DNA of 64,000 nucleotides from Williamsoniiplasma lucivorax ATCC 49196 (GCF_000518285.1 NZ_JADH01000003.1:36526-100525); one strand, 5' to 3'. Shown: positions 21,165 to 32,520, counted from the first letter of the stretch. Made by a program: numbers and translations. The notes: generated by a model not told the origin, from the letters alone.

Positions 21165-21205
21165 TAAAAATCTCTAAAACTAACTACTAGTTTTAGAGAT
21201 TTTTA
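21165..21205. terminator. Terminator YwaF2 / purine permease
   Basis: An 18-bp stem (TAAAAATCTCTAAAACTA and its complement) with a 5-base loop, between convergent genes. Confidence 0.9.
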
Positions 21206-21219
21206 AATGTTAATTCAAT

Positions 21220-22674
21220 TTACATAAAAGCATAAGCCACTAAATAAACAATAAAGACAACATCCAAGACCCAAACTAAGGGGTGAACTTCTTTAATTTT
21301 TTTAGTAGCAATTGCCCCAATTGAATAAGCAATAATGCCCATGACAATCCCGTTGGCAATCGAAAATGTGATCACCATAAAGAGAATTGCAAAGAAGGCT
21401 CCTAAGCCAATTTCAGTTCTTGATCATTCAATTTCAGTGACTGATTTAATCATGACTGTTCCGATAAAAACAGTGGCTGCCCCACTTAAACAATTTGGCA
21501 TCATTTTAAAAATCGGAAATAATGCTAAACTTAATAAAAATCCACAACTTGTCACAATGCTGGCTAATCCAGTTCTAGCCCCTTGCATAATCCCAACACA
21601 ACTCTCAGTATAACAAGCCATATGTGAAACACCTAAAGCTGAACCCATGACAGTTGCTCCAGCATCAATCACTAAAGCTTTGGGAGGGATTTCTTGATTT
21701 AATCCTGATGCACGATTCATTTCAATATTCACACTAGTTAATGTTCCGGTAGCATCGAAGAAATTTAAAATAATAAAGATAAAAATGGAAATATACATTG
21801 TTGGTTTATTCCAAATTTCGGGATTGATAAATTGTTTATAAGTGTGTTCTAGATTAGTCACAAAACCATGAAATTCTGAATAATCTCATTGCCCATCTTT
21901 TCATTTGGCTGTGCCAAATGAATGTTTAATAGCAGCATTATCAGTGACATTTGCTAAGATAATCACAATCACAAAACCAATTAACAACATCACAATCACA
22001 GGCGCAAAAAACTTTTTATAAAATAAAATAATCGCTCCAAATAAAACGGCTGTTCCTAAAATAATTCCTGGATAGTTCATTTTAAAGTCAGATAGATTAG
22101 CGATTGGTAATCCTGATGGTGATGTTTGCACTCATCCCATATTAACAATTCCGACATAAGCGATGAAAAATCCAATACCAACCCCAATTGCTAAATGAAT
22201 TGAGTGTGGCAAACTACGAATTAAAGTGGCTCTTAATTTGGTGACAGACATCAAACAAAAGATTAATGATGAAAGAGTTGTTGCAATTAGTGCCCCTTCA
22301 TAACCAATACCACCTTGATTAGCAATATTAAAGGAAAACATCGCATTTAAACCCATACTGGGTGCTAAACCAATCGGCACATTAGCACTTAAACCCATCA
22401 CCAAAGTAGCAATAAATGAAGCAACTGCTGTAGCGACAAACACACCCCCGCTACTCATGTGTTGTGTTGGATCACTAATGCTTTGTGCTTGACCTAAAAG
22501 ATTTGGTTCCACTGATAAAATATAAATCATTGATAAAAAGGTACTTACCCCACCAATAATTTCTTTTTTAAAAGTTGTTTTGAAATCACTGAATTTAAAA
22601 TACTTGGCAATTTTAGAATTTTCCAGATAATTTCGTTGTAAGCTCTTTTGAGCTTTAAAATTTTTTTTGTTCAT
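21220..22674 (-). CDS. Purine (guanine/hypoxanthine) permease, AzgA type
   Basis: The 484-residue nucleobase:cation symporter has GGVSTFLSMIYILSVEP and VFVATAVASFIATLVMGLSANVPIGLAPSMGLNAMF at the N-terminus, with FFDATGTL and VSHMACYTESCVGI in the middle, as in AzgA/PbuG permeases. I chose the ATG at 22672-22674 (AGAGGT before it). An ATG at 22725 lacks a binding site and would add 17 residues. A guanine-class riboswitch precedes the gene, which supports purine transport. Confidence 0.9.
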
Positions 22675-22742
22675 TGAACCTCTATTCTTAACCAGATAAG
22701 AAGAAAAAAGAAAAAAGTTAACCAATGGAGAGAATATTAGTT

Positions 22743-22798
22743 AAAAATATCAAAGTTCTATTATATTTTGGTTACAATACCGTAATTAATAGAGCTTT
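22743..22798 (-). terminator. Riboswitch-controlled terminator
   Basis: On the minus strand AAAGCTCTATTA and TAATAGAACTTT (one mismatch) form a long hairpin followed by a T-run, between the aptamer and the permease gene. This is the expression platform of the riboswitch. Confidence 0.65.
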
Positions 22799-22818
22799 AC
22801 AGAAAGTCTTAATAGAAA

Positions 22819-22880
22819 CTTATAGAAATTAGATTGGTCTAATTGTAGAAACACCAACCCATTATGTCGGTTTATACAAG
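22819..22880 (-). ncRNA. Purine riboswitch aptamer, guanine class, shortened L3
   Basis: On the minus strand the order is: P1 CUUGUA pairing with UAUAAG; P2 ACCGAC/GUUGGU around the loop AUAAUGG; the conserved J2/3 GUUUCUAC; P3 AAUUAGA/UCUAAUU closed by only CCAA; and J3/1 UUCUAU, whose C at the specificity position points to guanine. Standard purine aptamers have a 7-base L3 (CCGUAAA type) that docks with L2; here it is four bases. The position ahead of a purine permease fits. Confidence 0.85.
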
Positions 22881-23087
22881 CACTATTAACTACATTTTCA
22901 TTTTAGTCCAAAATTGTTTTAAAATATTGTTTTTTTCAAAAAAACCTTATTAAGTGGTTAAAAATAAATCTTCTTGGGGATAACACATTCCCAAGAAGAA
23001 AAAATTTTTGAATAACATAGTCTTAATCTTGATTTTTATTGTGGTTTTTTTATCATATATGAAGTGCTAAAAAACAGGGAGATTTAC

Positions 23088-23618
23088 ATGAAGTTAATAA
23101 CAATATGAAAAAGGATGAACAAAATCATTGTTTGTTTAACGTGCATTGGTTTAATTTTTTTTGGGATGATGGTAGCTTTGAGTGTTTATGTCGCAGACCA
23201 AAGAAAAAACAATGATAATATTGTCTCATTGCAAGACTTTGGATCAGTCAAAGCACATAGCATCAAAAATATTTCTAATATTCAACACGAAAATTACAAT
23301 GGTGCAATTGCTGATGAACGTTCATCATCATATTATGGTTATGATATTTACTATTTCACATTTGAAATTGGATCTCATAAATTCATCTACCATGTTAGTC
23401 GAGTTAAAATATCTGCAGTTGATCCCACTGATTTACAACCACAGCAAGATTATTTAAACTTCATTAAATATGTCAGACAAACATTGATGGATAATTTAAT
23501 CCTCAACCTTTCTTTGCCAAAAAGCATTTTTCCACATATGCAAATCGCAAGTTCAAATGTCTTCAATGGTTGAATGTTGTATCAAACATTTCAAACCCAC
23601 TTAAATAGTTATTGATAA
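23088..23618 (+). CDS. Membrane-anchored unknown protein, 176 aa
   Basis: One N-terminal membrane segment (KIIVCLTCIGLIFFGMMVALSVYV) precedes a ~140-residue soluble domain (YYGYDIYYFTFEIGSHKFIYHVSR). I chose the ATG at 23088 because GGGAGA lies eight bases before it; an internal ATG at 23115 is possible. UGA is Trp near both ends. It has no Cys lipobox, so it is anchored rather than lipidated. Function unknown. Confidence 0.65.
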
Positions 23619-23648
23619 AATTTCCTCTTTCAATTGGTTTACTCAATA

Positions 23649-23678
23649 AAAAAATATGTCCTCAAAGACATATTTTTT
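23649..23678. terminator. Terminator ptsI / 23088 gene
   Basis: Perfect 12-bp stem AAAAAATATGTC/GACATATTTTTT with a 6-base loop between convergent genes. Confidence 0.85.
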
Positions 23679-23683
23679 TAAAT

Positions 23684-25411
23684 TTAATGATCGATTTTAG
23701 CTAAGAAGGCATCGACTAATGCTAACACTTCCTCATTAGTTTCTAATTCTAAAGCTTGGTTGGCAAGGTCTTGAGCATCTTTTAAATCAATTTTACTCAT
23801 TAATTGACGAGCACGCAGAACTGAAGAAGCACTCATTGAGAAAGCATCTAGTCCTAATCCGATTAATAATGGAATGGCTTGCACATCTCCAGCCATCTCA
23901 CCACACATTCCAACTCAACGTTTTTTAGTGTGTCCACCATCAATAGTCATTTTAATTAAACGCAATAATGATGGGTTAGTTGGTTGGTATAAATAAGCCA
24001 CTTTTTCACTCATTCTGTCAGCAGCCATCGAATATTGAACTAAATCATTAGTTCCAATTGAGAAGAAATCAGCATGTTTAGCAAATTTATCAGCATTCAC
24101 TGCAGCGGCCGGAATTTCCACCATCATTCCGATTTGCACATTTTTGTCATATTTAATGTTTTCGCTATCTAATTCTTTTTTGCATTGTTCAACAAATGCT
24201 TTGGCATCTTTAAATTCATCAACTGTGGCAATCATTGGGAACATAATTCCTAATTCTCCAAAAGCTGATGCTCTTAATAAAGCACGAATTTGGTCACGGA
24301 AAACTTCTTTTTTATCTAATGTAAAACGAATTGCACGATATCCTAAAAACGGGTTCATCTCATGTGGGAATTCATAATAAGATAGTTTTTTATCTCCACC
24401 AATATCTAATGTACGAATCACAACTAATTGTTTGTTCATTGCTTCTACGACTTTTTTATAAGCAACAAATTGTTCTTCTTCAGTTGGGAAATGATCATTG
24501 TCCATATATAAGAATTCTGAACGGAATAAACCAATTCCTTCTGCTCCACTTTCCAATACTCCATCAATATCAGCTGGCGAACCAATGTTCGCTTCAATTA
24601 ATTTAGTTTGACCATCTTTGGTTTTTGACACTTGGTTTTTGAATTTTTTTAATTCTTCTTTAAAAGCGGCAAATTTTTGCGCTTCAGCTAAATAACTATC
24701 AATTGTGGTTTGGTCAAGATCTAATTCGACAATTCCATTAGTTCCATCAAGAGCAAAAACTTCACCATCTTTAACATCTTGAGTAATTGTTTTTAATCCT
24801 AAAACTGCAGGAATTTCTAAACTTCTCGCCATAATGGCCGCATGACTAGTTCTCCCACCAATATTAGTGGCAAAACCTTTAACAAATTTTTTATCTAATT
24901 GTGCAGTTTGACTTGGTGTTAAGTCTTCAGCCACAATAATCACTTCTTCTTTAATCGTTGATAAATCAATAATTTTAATGCCCATTAAATGTTTGATGAT
25001 TCTTGAAGCAACATCTTTAATATCGGCACATCTTTCTTTGAAATATGGATCATCCATTTCTGCAAACATTTGGTAATATTTGTTAGAAATCGTTTGCACA
25101 GCAAATTCAGCATTAGACTGATCATCATTAATCATAGCAATGTATTCATCTTTGACTGCTGGGTCTGATGCAATTTCTTTGTGGGCTTCAAAAATTGCTG
25201 CTTTTTCTGCCCCAAGTTTAACTTCTGTTGTTTGTCGCAAATGGTCTAACTCTTCAACTGAAACTGCAATAGCATTTTCTAATTTTGTGATTTCAGCCTT
25301 GGTGTCTGAAATTTTAGTATCTTGGATGTTAATGTGTTCTTCTGCAAGAACTAAAGCTTTTGCAACTGCAATCCCTTCACTAGCACCAATTCCTTTTAAT
25401 TTTTTACTCAT
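23684..25411 (-). CDS. ptsI: PTS enzyme I
   Basis: The 575-residue cytoplasmic enzyme takes phosphate from PEP and passes it to HPr for all PTS permeases. Motifs are [14 protein letters not shown] at the N-terminus, [26 protein letters not shown] with the phosphorylated His, [15 protein letters not shown], and [10 protein letters not shown] with the catalytic Cys. Full family length. The start is ATG 25409-25411 behind AGGTG; the upstream ATG at 25432 lacks a site. It is a single gene here; ptsH is not in the window. Confidence 0.96.
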
Positions 25412-25604
25412 ATTTTCACCTACTAACCACATTATATAATAAAAGCCTGATTTTCAACTATATAAACTGACCATTATTAACAAAAAGGTAGGAGTTTTTA
25501 AAGGAAAAAGTTCTCTAAAGTGGTAAGTTTGTTTTATTCATGACTTTTTATACTTTAAAATTAATTATAATAAAAACATAACTATTTTAAAGGAGTCATC
25601 AATT

Positions 25605-26969
25605 ATGGAAAAATTACGAGAGTTAATCAAAAAGGAAAATGATTTTAAAAATTTTAATTTAAAATCAGAATTTGTCGGAGAAGAAAATTTCTTTTTCCCA
25701 GATGCCGAAGTTATTTTCTTGTTTAGTGGTCAACAAACCATTAAACAAGCCAACAACCAAACTGTTTATGTTGTCTTTGACAAAACACCGTTTTATGCTG
25801 AAAAAGGTGGACAAATTAATGATCGCGGAACGATTAAATGAGCCGGGGGGAGTGGGATCATCATTGATGTCCAACCAACTTGTGATGGAGTAAATATTCA
25901 TGAAATTACCATTACTGGTGATTTAAAAATTGGGGATAAAGTCGCAGCTCAAGTCGATCAAGAAAAACGTTTATTGACAATGAAAAATCACACCGCAACG
26001 CACTTAACAACAGCGGCTGCTTATGAAGTGTTAGGACCAAGTTTAGACCACACCACTTCTTTTAATGATGAATTAGGCATGCGCAAAGATTTTGCTTATC
26101 ATCGTGTGATTACTAAAGAAGAATTGAAAAGAATTCAAGACATTACTTTAAAAAGTATTGCTGATAGCATTCCTCGAGAAATTCATTTCACCACACCAGA
26201 CAAAGCCATTAATGAATTTCACGCTTTATCTTTTGATGGTGATAAATTTGATGATGAAACACTTGTCCGTGTTATTCGTTTTGGCAAATTCTCTTGTGAA
26301 CTTTGTGCCGGAACACATGTCGCGAACACTAGTGATTTAGAAGATTATGTGATCACTAATTTAGAATCAAAAGGCAATGGTCGATTCCGTATTAAAGCTT
26401 TAACAAGTTTTAAAACAGTTAAAGAATACTATGATAACCTGCTTGCTGAACAAACTAAAAAAATGGAAAGTTTAATCTCCAAATATGCTAACTTTAAAAA
26501 CCAACAAGGTGATCAAGATATTGCAAATAAAGTTAAGGAAATTCAGCAACTTGATCACACTAGACAAAATATTGATCAATTTCAAACCACTCTTGATGAG
26601 TTAAATGAATTGATCAGAATTGCTGAAAAAGAATTTGCTAAACAAAATGAAGCGAATATTTTTGAAGAAATAAAACATCTGCAACCACAAATTAATGATC
26701 AAGGAATTAAACAAATTAACTTTGAAAAAAATAATTTGAACATTAATCTTTTAAGAAGTATTGGTGAGGAATTGAAAAAAAATCATGATGATTTAATTGT
26801 CATTTTAAAAAGTCCCAGTGCAGAAGGTAACTTTGTTTATGTCACAATTAGTGAATCATTAAAAGGTCGAGTTTCTGCTGTTGAAATTTTAAAAAATCTC
26901 AAAGATATCACCGCTAAGGGTGGGGGTAGTGAATTAGCTGCTCAAGGGAAATACGAATTAATCAATTAA
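25605..26969 (+). CDS. Freestanding alanyl-tRNA editing protein (AlaRS C-terminal half, AlaX-L like)
   Basis: The 454-residue protein matches only the part of AlaRS after the aminoacylation core. It has a beta-barrel segment (DKTPFYAEKGGQINDRG), the editing site (MKNHTATHLTTAA with HxxxH, and CELCAGTHV with CxxxH), a long helical region at ~280-380, and a C-Ala/DHHA1 end (ITAKGGGSELAAQG). The class II catalytic domain is absent, not broken: there is a clean ATG with AAGGAG and the frame begins at the editing half. It should hydrolyse Ser- or Gly-tRNA-Ala in trans. It converges on thrS, whose own editing domain is degenerate. Confidence 0.88.
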
Positions 26970-26980
26970 AAATGACATTA

Positions 26981-27008
26981 AAAAACTTGTGGAACTCCAC
27001 AAGTTTTT
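26981..27008. terminator. Terminator editing protein / thrS
   Basis: Perfect 12-bp stem AAAAACTTGTGG/CCACAAGTTTTT with a 4-base loop between convergent genes. Confidence 0.9.
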
Positions 27009-27013
27009 TTAGC

Positions 27014-28948
27014 TTATTTTTTGTCTTTGATTTCTTGAAGAATTTTTTTCAAGAAATCAGCTTTAGACATCTCGATTAATTCTTCACTACCATATTGACG
27101 ATAGTTAACTGTGTTGTTAGCTAATTCATTTGGACCTAAAACAAGTTGATACGGAATTTTGTTGATTTGGGCTTCACGAATTTTTCATGCTAAACGTTCA
27201 TCACGAGCATCAATACGCGCTCTCACAAATTCTTTTCTTAACATATTTTTGATATCTTCAGCATAAGCTTCACAAGCTTCATCACCAATGGAAATAATTT
27301 CCACTTGATTTGGTGATAGTCACAATGGCAACGCCCCTTTATGTTGTTCTAATAGTGTGGCTATAAAACGTTCATAAGTTCCGATTTGTGCACAGTGAAT
27401 CATAATTGGACGTTTTAATTGTTGGTCAGCATCTAGATAAGTGACATCAAATTTTTGTGGTTGTAAGAAGTCTAATTGAATAGTTGCGACAGTAATTTCA
27501 TGGTTTTGGACAGTACGGATTTGAATATCAAATTTTGGACCATAGAAAGCAGCTTCCCCAGGCATTTTTTTGTAATCAACACCTAATTCTTTTAACACTG
27601 ATTCTAGTTGTGCTTCTGCTTGATTTCACATTTGGTCATCATCAAAATATTTTTCTTTATCATGAGGATCACGCATACTAAATGATAAGTAATCAATTTG
27701 AATATGGAAAGTTTCTAAAATTTCTTTTACCATTTTATAAATTGATTTGAATTCTTCAGCAATTTGGTCTGGGCGCACAAAGATATGAGTATCAGTAATT
27801 TCCATCGCACGCACACGTTCTAACCCGGTTAATGAACCACTTGATTCATAACGGAATTGGAAAGCATCTTCACAAATTCGCATTGGTAATTCTTTATATG
27901 TATGTGGTTCTTGACGATAAACCCCGATGTGATGTGGACAATTCATTGGTCGTAAGACAAATTCTTCTTCACTACCTTTAGCTCCTAAAAATGGTTGAAA
28001 CATATCATTACGATAATGGTCTCAGTGACCTGAAGTTTTATACAATTGGACAGTTCCAACAATTGGTGTGGTTACTTTTAAATAATTGTATTCTCAACGT
28101 TTTTCATTAATGTATTTTCTAATTTCATCTTTAACAACTGTTCCATTTGGCAATCACAACGGAAATCCTTGCCCAATTAATGGGTCAAAACCAAAGATTT
28201 TTAATTGCTTGTTAATTTCACGATGATCATTATTGCGGCGTTCTTCTAAACTAGCTTTTTTCTCATCCAGAATTTTTTTACCACTCGCAGCTAAACCATG
28301 CACACGTTGCAGCATTTCATTTTTAGCATTGTCATTTCAATATGAACCAGTTAGTTGTTGAATCTCAATCGCTTTAACAAATGATAAATCATCTAAAACG
28401 ATTTGGTCGCTAACCACTTTGACACCATCTAATTCATAACAAAAGACCATTTTATTCGCTTGTAAATATTTTTTTCCTAATTCTAAAAAATATTTATTGT
28501 GAGCAAATTCTTTGTTTAGAATTTGCTCATCTAATAATTGAAAACCAACATGTTTTTTATCTTTTAATTGATTCACCACATTTTGTAAGCTTTCAATTTC
28601 ATCCATTTTTCAACGTGGATCAGCAAAGAAAGTGGTATTAAATTCCATATCATGTTCTTTGTAAGTAATTTCCGCATTTAATGCTTTGGGATCAATTTTA
28701 TTAATGGCAACCATTGCTAAAAATCCAGCTGTGGTATTAATAATTGGTTCTAACATTTCTGATTTGTTAGTGATAATTTCCACTTCACTATCTTGTTTAA
28801 CAACAAAACCACACGGAACAACTACTCCATTAACTTTTCCAGCAATCACTGTTTTACCTAAACTAGTTGATAAATCGATTGCTATTTCTTTAATTGATTT
28901 TGGTCCATTATATTCTTTAACTGAACCATCTAATAATTTAATTTTCAT
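27014..28948 (-). CDS. thrS: Threonyl-tRNA synthetase with degenerate editing domain
   Basis: The 644-residue enzyme has an N-terminal TGS domain (~1-62) and an intact class II core: RPMNCPHH and DTHIF, with MIHCAQIGTYERF, supply the zinc ligands; motif 2 is FRYESSGSLTGLERVR; and an anticodon-binding domain follows. The intervening editing domain is kept in length but its HxxxH is replaced by a hydrophobic TTAGFLAMVAIN stretch, and the usual DLCRGxH reads VVSDQIV. It should not be able to clear Ser-tRNA-Thr. The start is ATG 28946-28948 behind TAGGAGG. A T-box leader precedes it. Confidence 0.95.
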
Positions 28949-28976
28949 AAAAACCTCCTAAAAATTAAATTCTATT

Positions 28977-29165
28977 TAATGTTTAGGAGCGATTCTTCAC
29001 CGCGGTACCATCCTAATTCATAACATTTAGTTATCTCAATTAAAAGCTTGACGCGCTCAACGTAACATTTGGGTCGTTAGTAGTAGTAATTTATCTATTC
29101 CTGTTGCCTCGCACCAACCGCCAACTCTCTTTAAGGACTTCAATAACACCGTGTCTAACAATGTT
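28977..29165 (-). promoter_or_regulatory. T-box leader of thrS
   Basis: On the minus strand the conserved T-box AGGATGGTACCGCGG (complement of 29000-29014) is followed by UCCU (from 28985) closing the antiterminator. About 110 bases upstream of it form a stem I-like region containing ACU triplets that could be the Thr specifier. Uncharged tRNA-Thr should turn thrS on. A -10 TATAAT is at 29172-29177. The 5' end is approximate. Confidence 0.9.
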
Positions 29166-29323
29166 AAAACAATTATAAATTATTTTTAATTAAATTATTA
29201 TCAAAAAAATAAAAGAAAGCTCAAAAATGTAGAGTTTTCTGCTCTGGAATCTCATTTCATCAGCAAAGTATTGGTTTTAGATGAAGATGATTATGCTTTG
29301 TTCACTTTATTTCAATGTAAACT

Positions 29324-29365
29324 TTTTTATTTTTTAAGCCATTTTATCGCTTAAAAAATAAAAAA
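29324..29365. terminator. Terminator after the M13 peptidase gene
   Basis: A 16-bp A/T stem topped by AAGC/GCTT with a 9-base loop, 24 bases past the stop. The region 29200-29323, between the thrS leader and this hairpin, shows nothing I recognise. Confidence 0.8.
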
Positions 29366-29388
29366 CTCCCTTTCAGGAGGGTTAAATT

Positions 29389-31290
29389 TTATCAAACTTT
29401 AATACGTTTTTCTGATGCTAAGTACATGCCATCACCTGGTTGGGTTTGATATGTTTCATGAAACTCATCAAGATTAATCAGAATCCCATTGCAACGGAAT
29501 TCTTCTGGTGAATGAGGATCAGTGAAGAGTTTTGTTTTTTGAATTTCAGCGGTTGCTTTTCTTCTTCAAATAATGGCATTATTTTCAAAGAAAGCTTTTA
29601 AATCATTGGGAGATTGTTCTTGACAAATATCTAAAGCAGCAGCCATACCACTTAAATCACCAATATTTTCACCAAGAGTTAGGTTACCATTCACATTAAT
29701 CCCATTAACTTGATACTGATTAAATTGTTCAACTAATTTTTGAGTATGAGCACGATATTGTTCATAATCTTGTTCGGTTCATCAATTATTTAAATTACCA
29801 ACTTTATCAAATTGACTACCTTGGTCATCAAAACCATGACTCACTTCATGGCCAATCACTGCTCCAATGCCGCCTAAGTTTTGGGCTTTTGATTGGTTGA
29901 TATCATAAAATGGTGCTTGTAAAATTCCAGCTGGAAAACAAATTTCATTTGTTGTTGGATTATAATAAGCATTGACTGTTTGTGGGTCCATTCATCATTT
30001 ATCACGATCAACTGGGAGGTTAATTTCTCGCAAATCTTTTTCAATAAAAAAGCGCGAAAGGTTCATGACGTTTTCGACTAAACTACCACCATTTTGATAA
30101 TTATTAATTACAATTGCACTATAATCATCTCATTTATCTGGATAACCAATTTTGATAGTAATCGCGTGTAATTTTTCAATAGCTTTTTGTTTGGTTGGAT
30201 CACTCATTCAAGCTAATTTTTGAATACGGTTAGAATAAATTCTAATCAGGTCATGCACCATTTGTAAAACATCTTGTTTAGAAGCTTCAGAAAAATGCTT
30301 TTTAATGTATTCTTGACCTAAAAGTTCACCTAATTTGGCATTAGTAAATTCAACAGCTCGATCAATCACTGGTTTCTTTTTTTGAACACCACTAAAAGCA
30401 GCAGCATAAGCAAAATTAATGTCATATAATTGCTCGGTTAAGATAGTGGAAAATGATGATAGAATTTTAAATTTCATCAAATCTTTCATTGCTTGTAAAT
30501 CCATTTTGATTAACATTTCATTTAATTTTTCTAAAAATTTCACTTGTGAAACAATCATCAAACTAGCTTTAGCATGCCCTGTCTGATTTAAATAATTTTC
30601 TCAATCAATGAAGCTACAGATTTGTTTTAATTTTAGAAAATCAACCACATTATAAACATTTTCAGGATTACGTAATTCTTCTTGTTTAAACATTGCTTGA
30701 GAAATTTCAGTTTCAAAAGCAAAAACCGTTTCAAACACATTTGTTTGCTGAAATTCAATCCCGCTTGCTTGCACTAAATCATTGATATAAATTTGATATG
30801 CTTTTTTCAAATCATCATGACGAGGATTAGTTGGGTCATAAAAATCACGATCCATCATTCCCAAGCCCATCGCATCAATACTCAAGGCACGTTGAGAACT
30901 ATTTTTAAAATCACTATCGATGCTTTTGGCATGGAAAAAAGAAATTTTAAATTCTTGAAAATATTCAATTAAAAATTGGGTAAAATCTTGCTTACTTTTT
31001 AATTGATCAATTTTGTTAATCATCGGTTTGATCGGAGCAATGCCTTGTTCGTTTCTCACATTCATATTTAAGTAGTTATCATAAAGATTAACAATTTGGC
31101 TTTGGGTCAAATCCAAAGTCTGCTTGTTTTTTAATTCGAAGATTAAATCTTTAATATTGTCTAAAGATTTTTGGTGTAAAATTTCAAAACTCCCTCAACT
31201 TGAATATCCATCAGGCAACGTTGTTTGATCAATTCATTCTTGATTAAAGTGTCCATAAAAATTTTCTTTTAATGCTATTTTTTTACTCAT
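29389..31290 (-). CDS. pepO: M13-family zinc endopeptidase (PepO-like)
   Basis: The 633-residue metallopeptidase cleaves oligopeptides. Its C-terminal part has [39 protein letters not shown] (HExxH zinc site and catalytic Glu) and [15 protein letters not shown] (third zinc ligand). The N-terminal ~350 residues are helical, as in neprilysin-type enzymes. It has no signal peptide, so it acts in the cytoplasm. Many UGA Trp codons split it under the standard code. It starts at ATG 31288-31290, behind a weak site. Single gene. Confidence 0.93.
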
Positions 31291-31528
31291 AAAAATACTC
31301 CTTCACATTAATAAAATTATATGGGTTTAAGACTTAAATGCAAGGTTAAGCATTTATTGTTACCCCTTTCAACCAAACTAGTGTGAAAATAATGAAGAAT
31401 TGCTCTTGCTGTTCTAAAAAAGAATCAAGATGAAAAGCGGTATCTTTATCGCTTCCACACTGAGCATTAAGTGAATAAAAAGTAAAAATGAGTTGCATAA
31501 TTTGGTTTCACCAGATAAAAGCGTCATT

Positions 31529-31556
31529 AAAAAATGGAAACAGACTTCCATTTTTT
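31529..31556 (-). terminator. Terminator of the lac operon
   Basis: Stem AAAAAATGGAA/TTCCATTTTTT with a 6-base loop, past lacB on the minus strand. The stretch from here to 31290 shows no convincing gene. Confidence 0.8.
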
Positions 31557-31582
31557 CAATATAAATTGTCAAACTAATGTTT

Positions 31583-32095
31583 TTAATCGTGATAGAGCCC
31601 TTCATCTCATTTTTTAAGTTCACTATCAAATAATTCAGGGGCAAATTTTTTAACTTTGATCAGACTATCAATTTGTTTAATTAATGCATCTTTTGCAGGA
31701 CTTGATTCATATTTAGTATGAATAAATTTGCTAATGATTTCGTGAATTAAACCACTTCCAGTCACCACTCCCCCAAAACAAACTACATTCGCATCATAAT
31801 TTTGACGGGCATTAATTGCAGTAATGGCATCACGCGCCAGAACTGTACGAGCACCAAAAGTTTTTTGAACAGAATTACTAATTCCGACACCAGTTCCACA
31901 AATCCCGATACCAAAATCAACTTGTTTTTCAGCAACCATCATTGCCACTTTACGTCCATAAATTGGGTAATGGGTTCTCTGAAAATCAAAAGTTCCACAA
32001 TCAATGACTTGATGTCCATCTGCTTCAAGAAGTTTTTTTACTTTGTCTTTCACATCAGTGACGATGTGATCACACCCAATTGCTATTTTCATCAT
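31583..32095 (-). CDS. lacB: Galactose-6-phosphate isomerase subunit LacB
   Basis: The 170-residue protein has MKIAIGCDHIVTDVKDKV, QVIDCGTFDFQRTHYPIYG and GIGICGTGVGISNSV with the catalytic Cys, and ends KKWDEGLYHD after a UGA Trp, as LacB does. With LacA it converts galactose-6-phosphate to tagatose-6-phosphate. Its ATG overlaps the lacA stop (TAATG), so the subunits are translated in a coupled way. It is the last gene of the lac operon. Confidence 0.94.
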
Positions 32096-32520
32096 TAAAC
32101 CATCTCATTCAACATATCAATTCGGACCATATGTCTCCCAGCCGCAAAGTGCGTAGCCACATATTGTTGAACAATATTGCGAATTGTTTCTTGACCAGTT
32201 AACTCTGAACCAATGACCAAGATGTTTGAACCATTGTGTTCACTTGTCATGTGTGATGAATATTCATCAGAAATTTGGGCAACAATATTACCATGGAATT
32301 TTGCTAACACCATAAATGGTAATGAACCATAATCTTCAATAATCACTAAGCGATCATATTGTTTATTTTGCATTTCTTCATTAATTTGCACTAATTTTTC
32401 AAAAGTCATTTCACATTCTTCAATAATTAATGCTTTATTTAAACTGTAAATGACTTTTGATAAATCATTTTTAAAAACAGCGTTTTTTTTACCTAAGAGT
32501 AATAATTTTATTTTTTCCAT
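32095..32520 (-). CDS. lacA: Galactose-6-phosphate isomerase subunit LacA
   Basis: The 141-residue partner of LacB is clearly diverged at its N-terminus (MEKIKLLLLGKKNAVFKND instead of the usual GSDAHG) but keeps IIEDYGSLPFMVLAKFHG, AQISDEYSSHMTSEHNGSN and the C-terminal AGRHMVRIDMLNEM of LacA. The lost N-terminal motif is common in the non-catalytic subunit. Both ends overlap neighbours by TAATG. Confidence 0.88.
   Translation of the reverse strand: MEKIKLLLLGKKNAVFKNDLSKVIYSLNKALIIEECEMTFEKLVQINEEMQNKQYDRLVIIEDYGSLPFMVLAKFHGNIVAQISDEYSSHMTSEHNGSNILVIGSELTGQETIRNIVQQYVATHFAAGRHMVRIDMLNEMV

Noticed and set aside
22970..22998. CTTCTTGGG hairpin upstream of the riboswitch as a second regulatory RNA
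   Set aside because: It is outside the predicted transcript of the permease and no conserved motif is present; probably a stray hairpin or weak terminator.
31392..31478. 28-codon plus-strand frame with NCSCC at its start
   Set aside because: Too short, no binding site, lies in the gap between two minus-strand genes and could not be supported.
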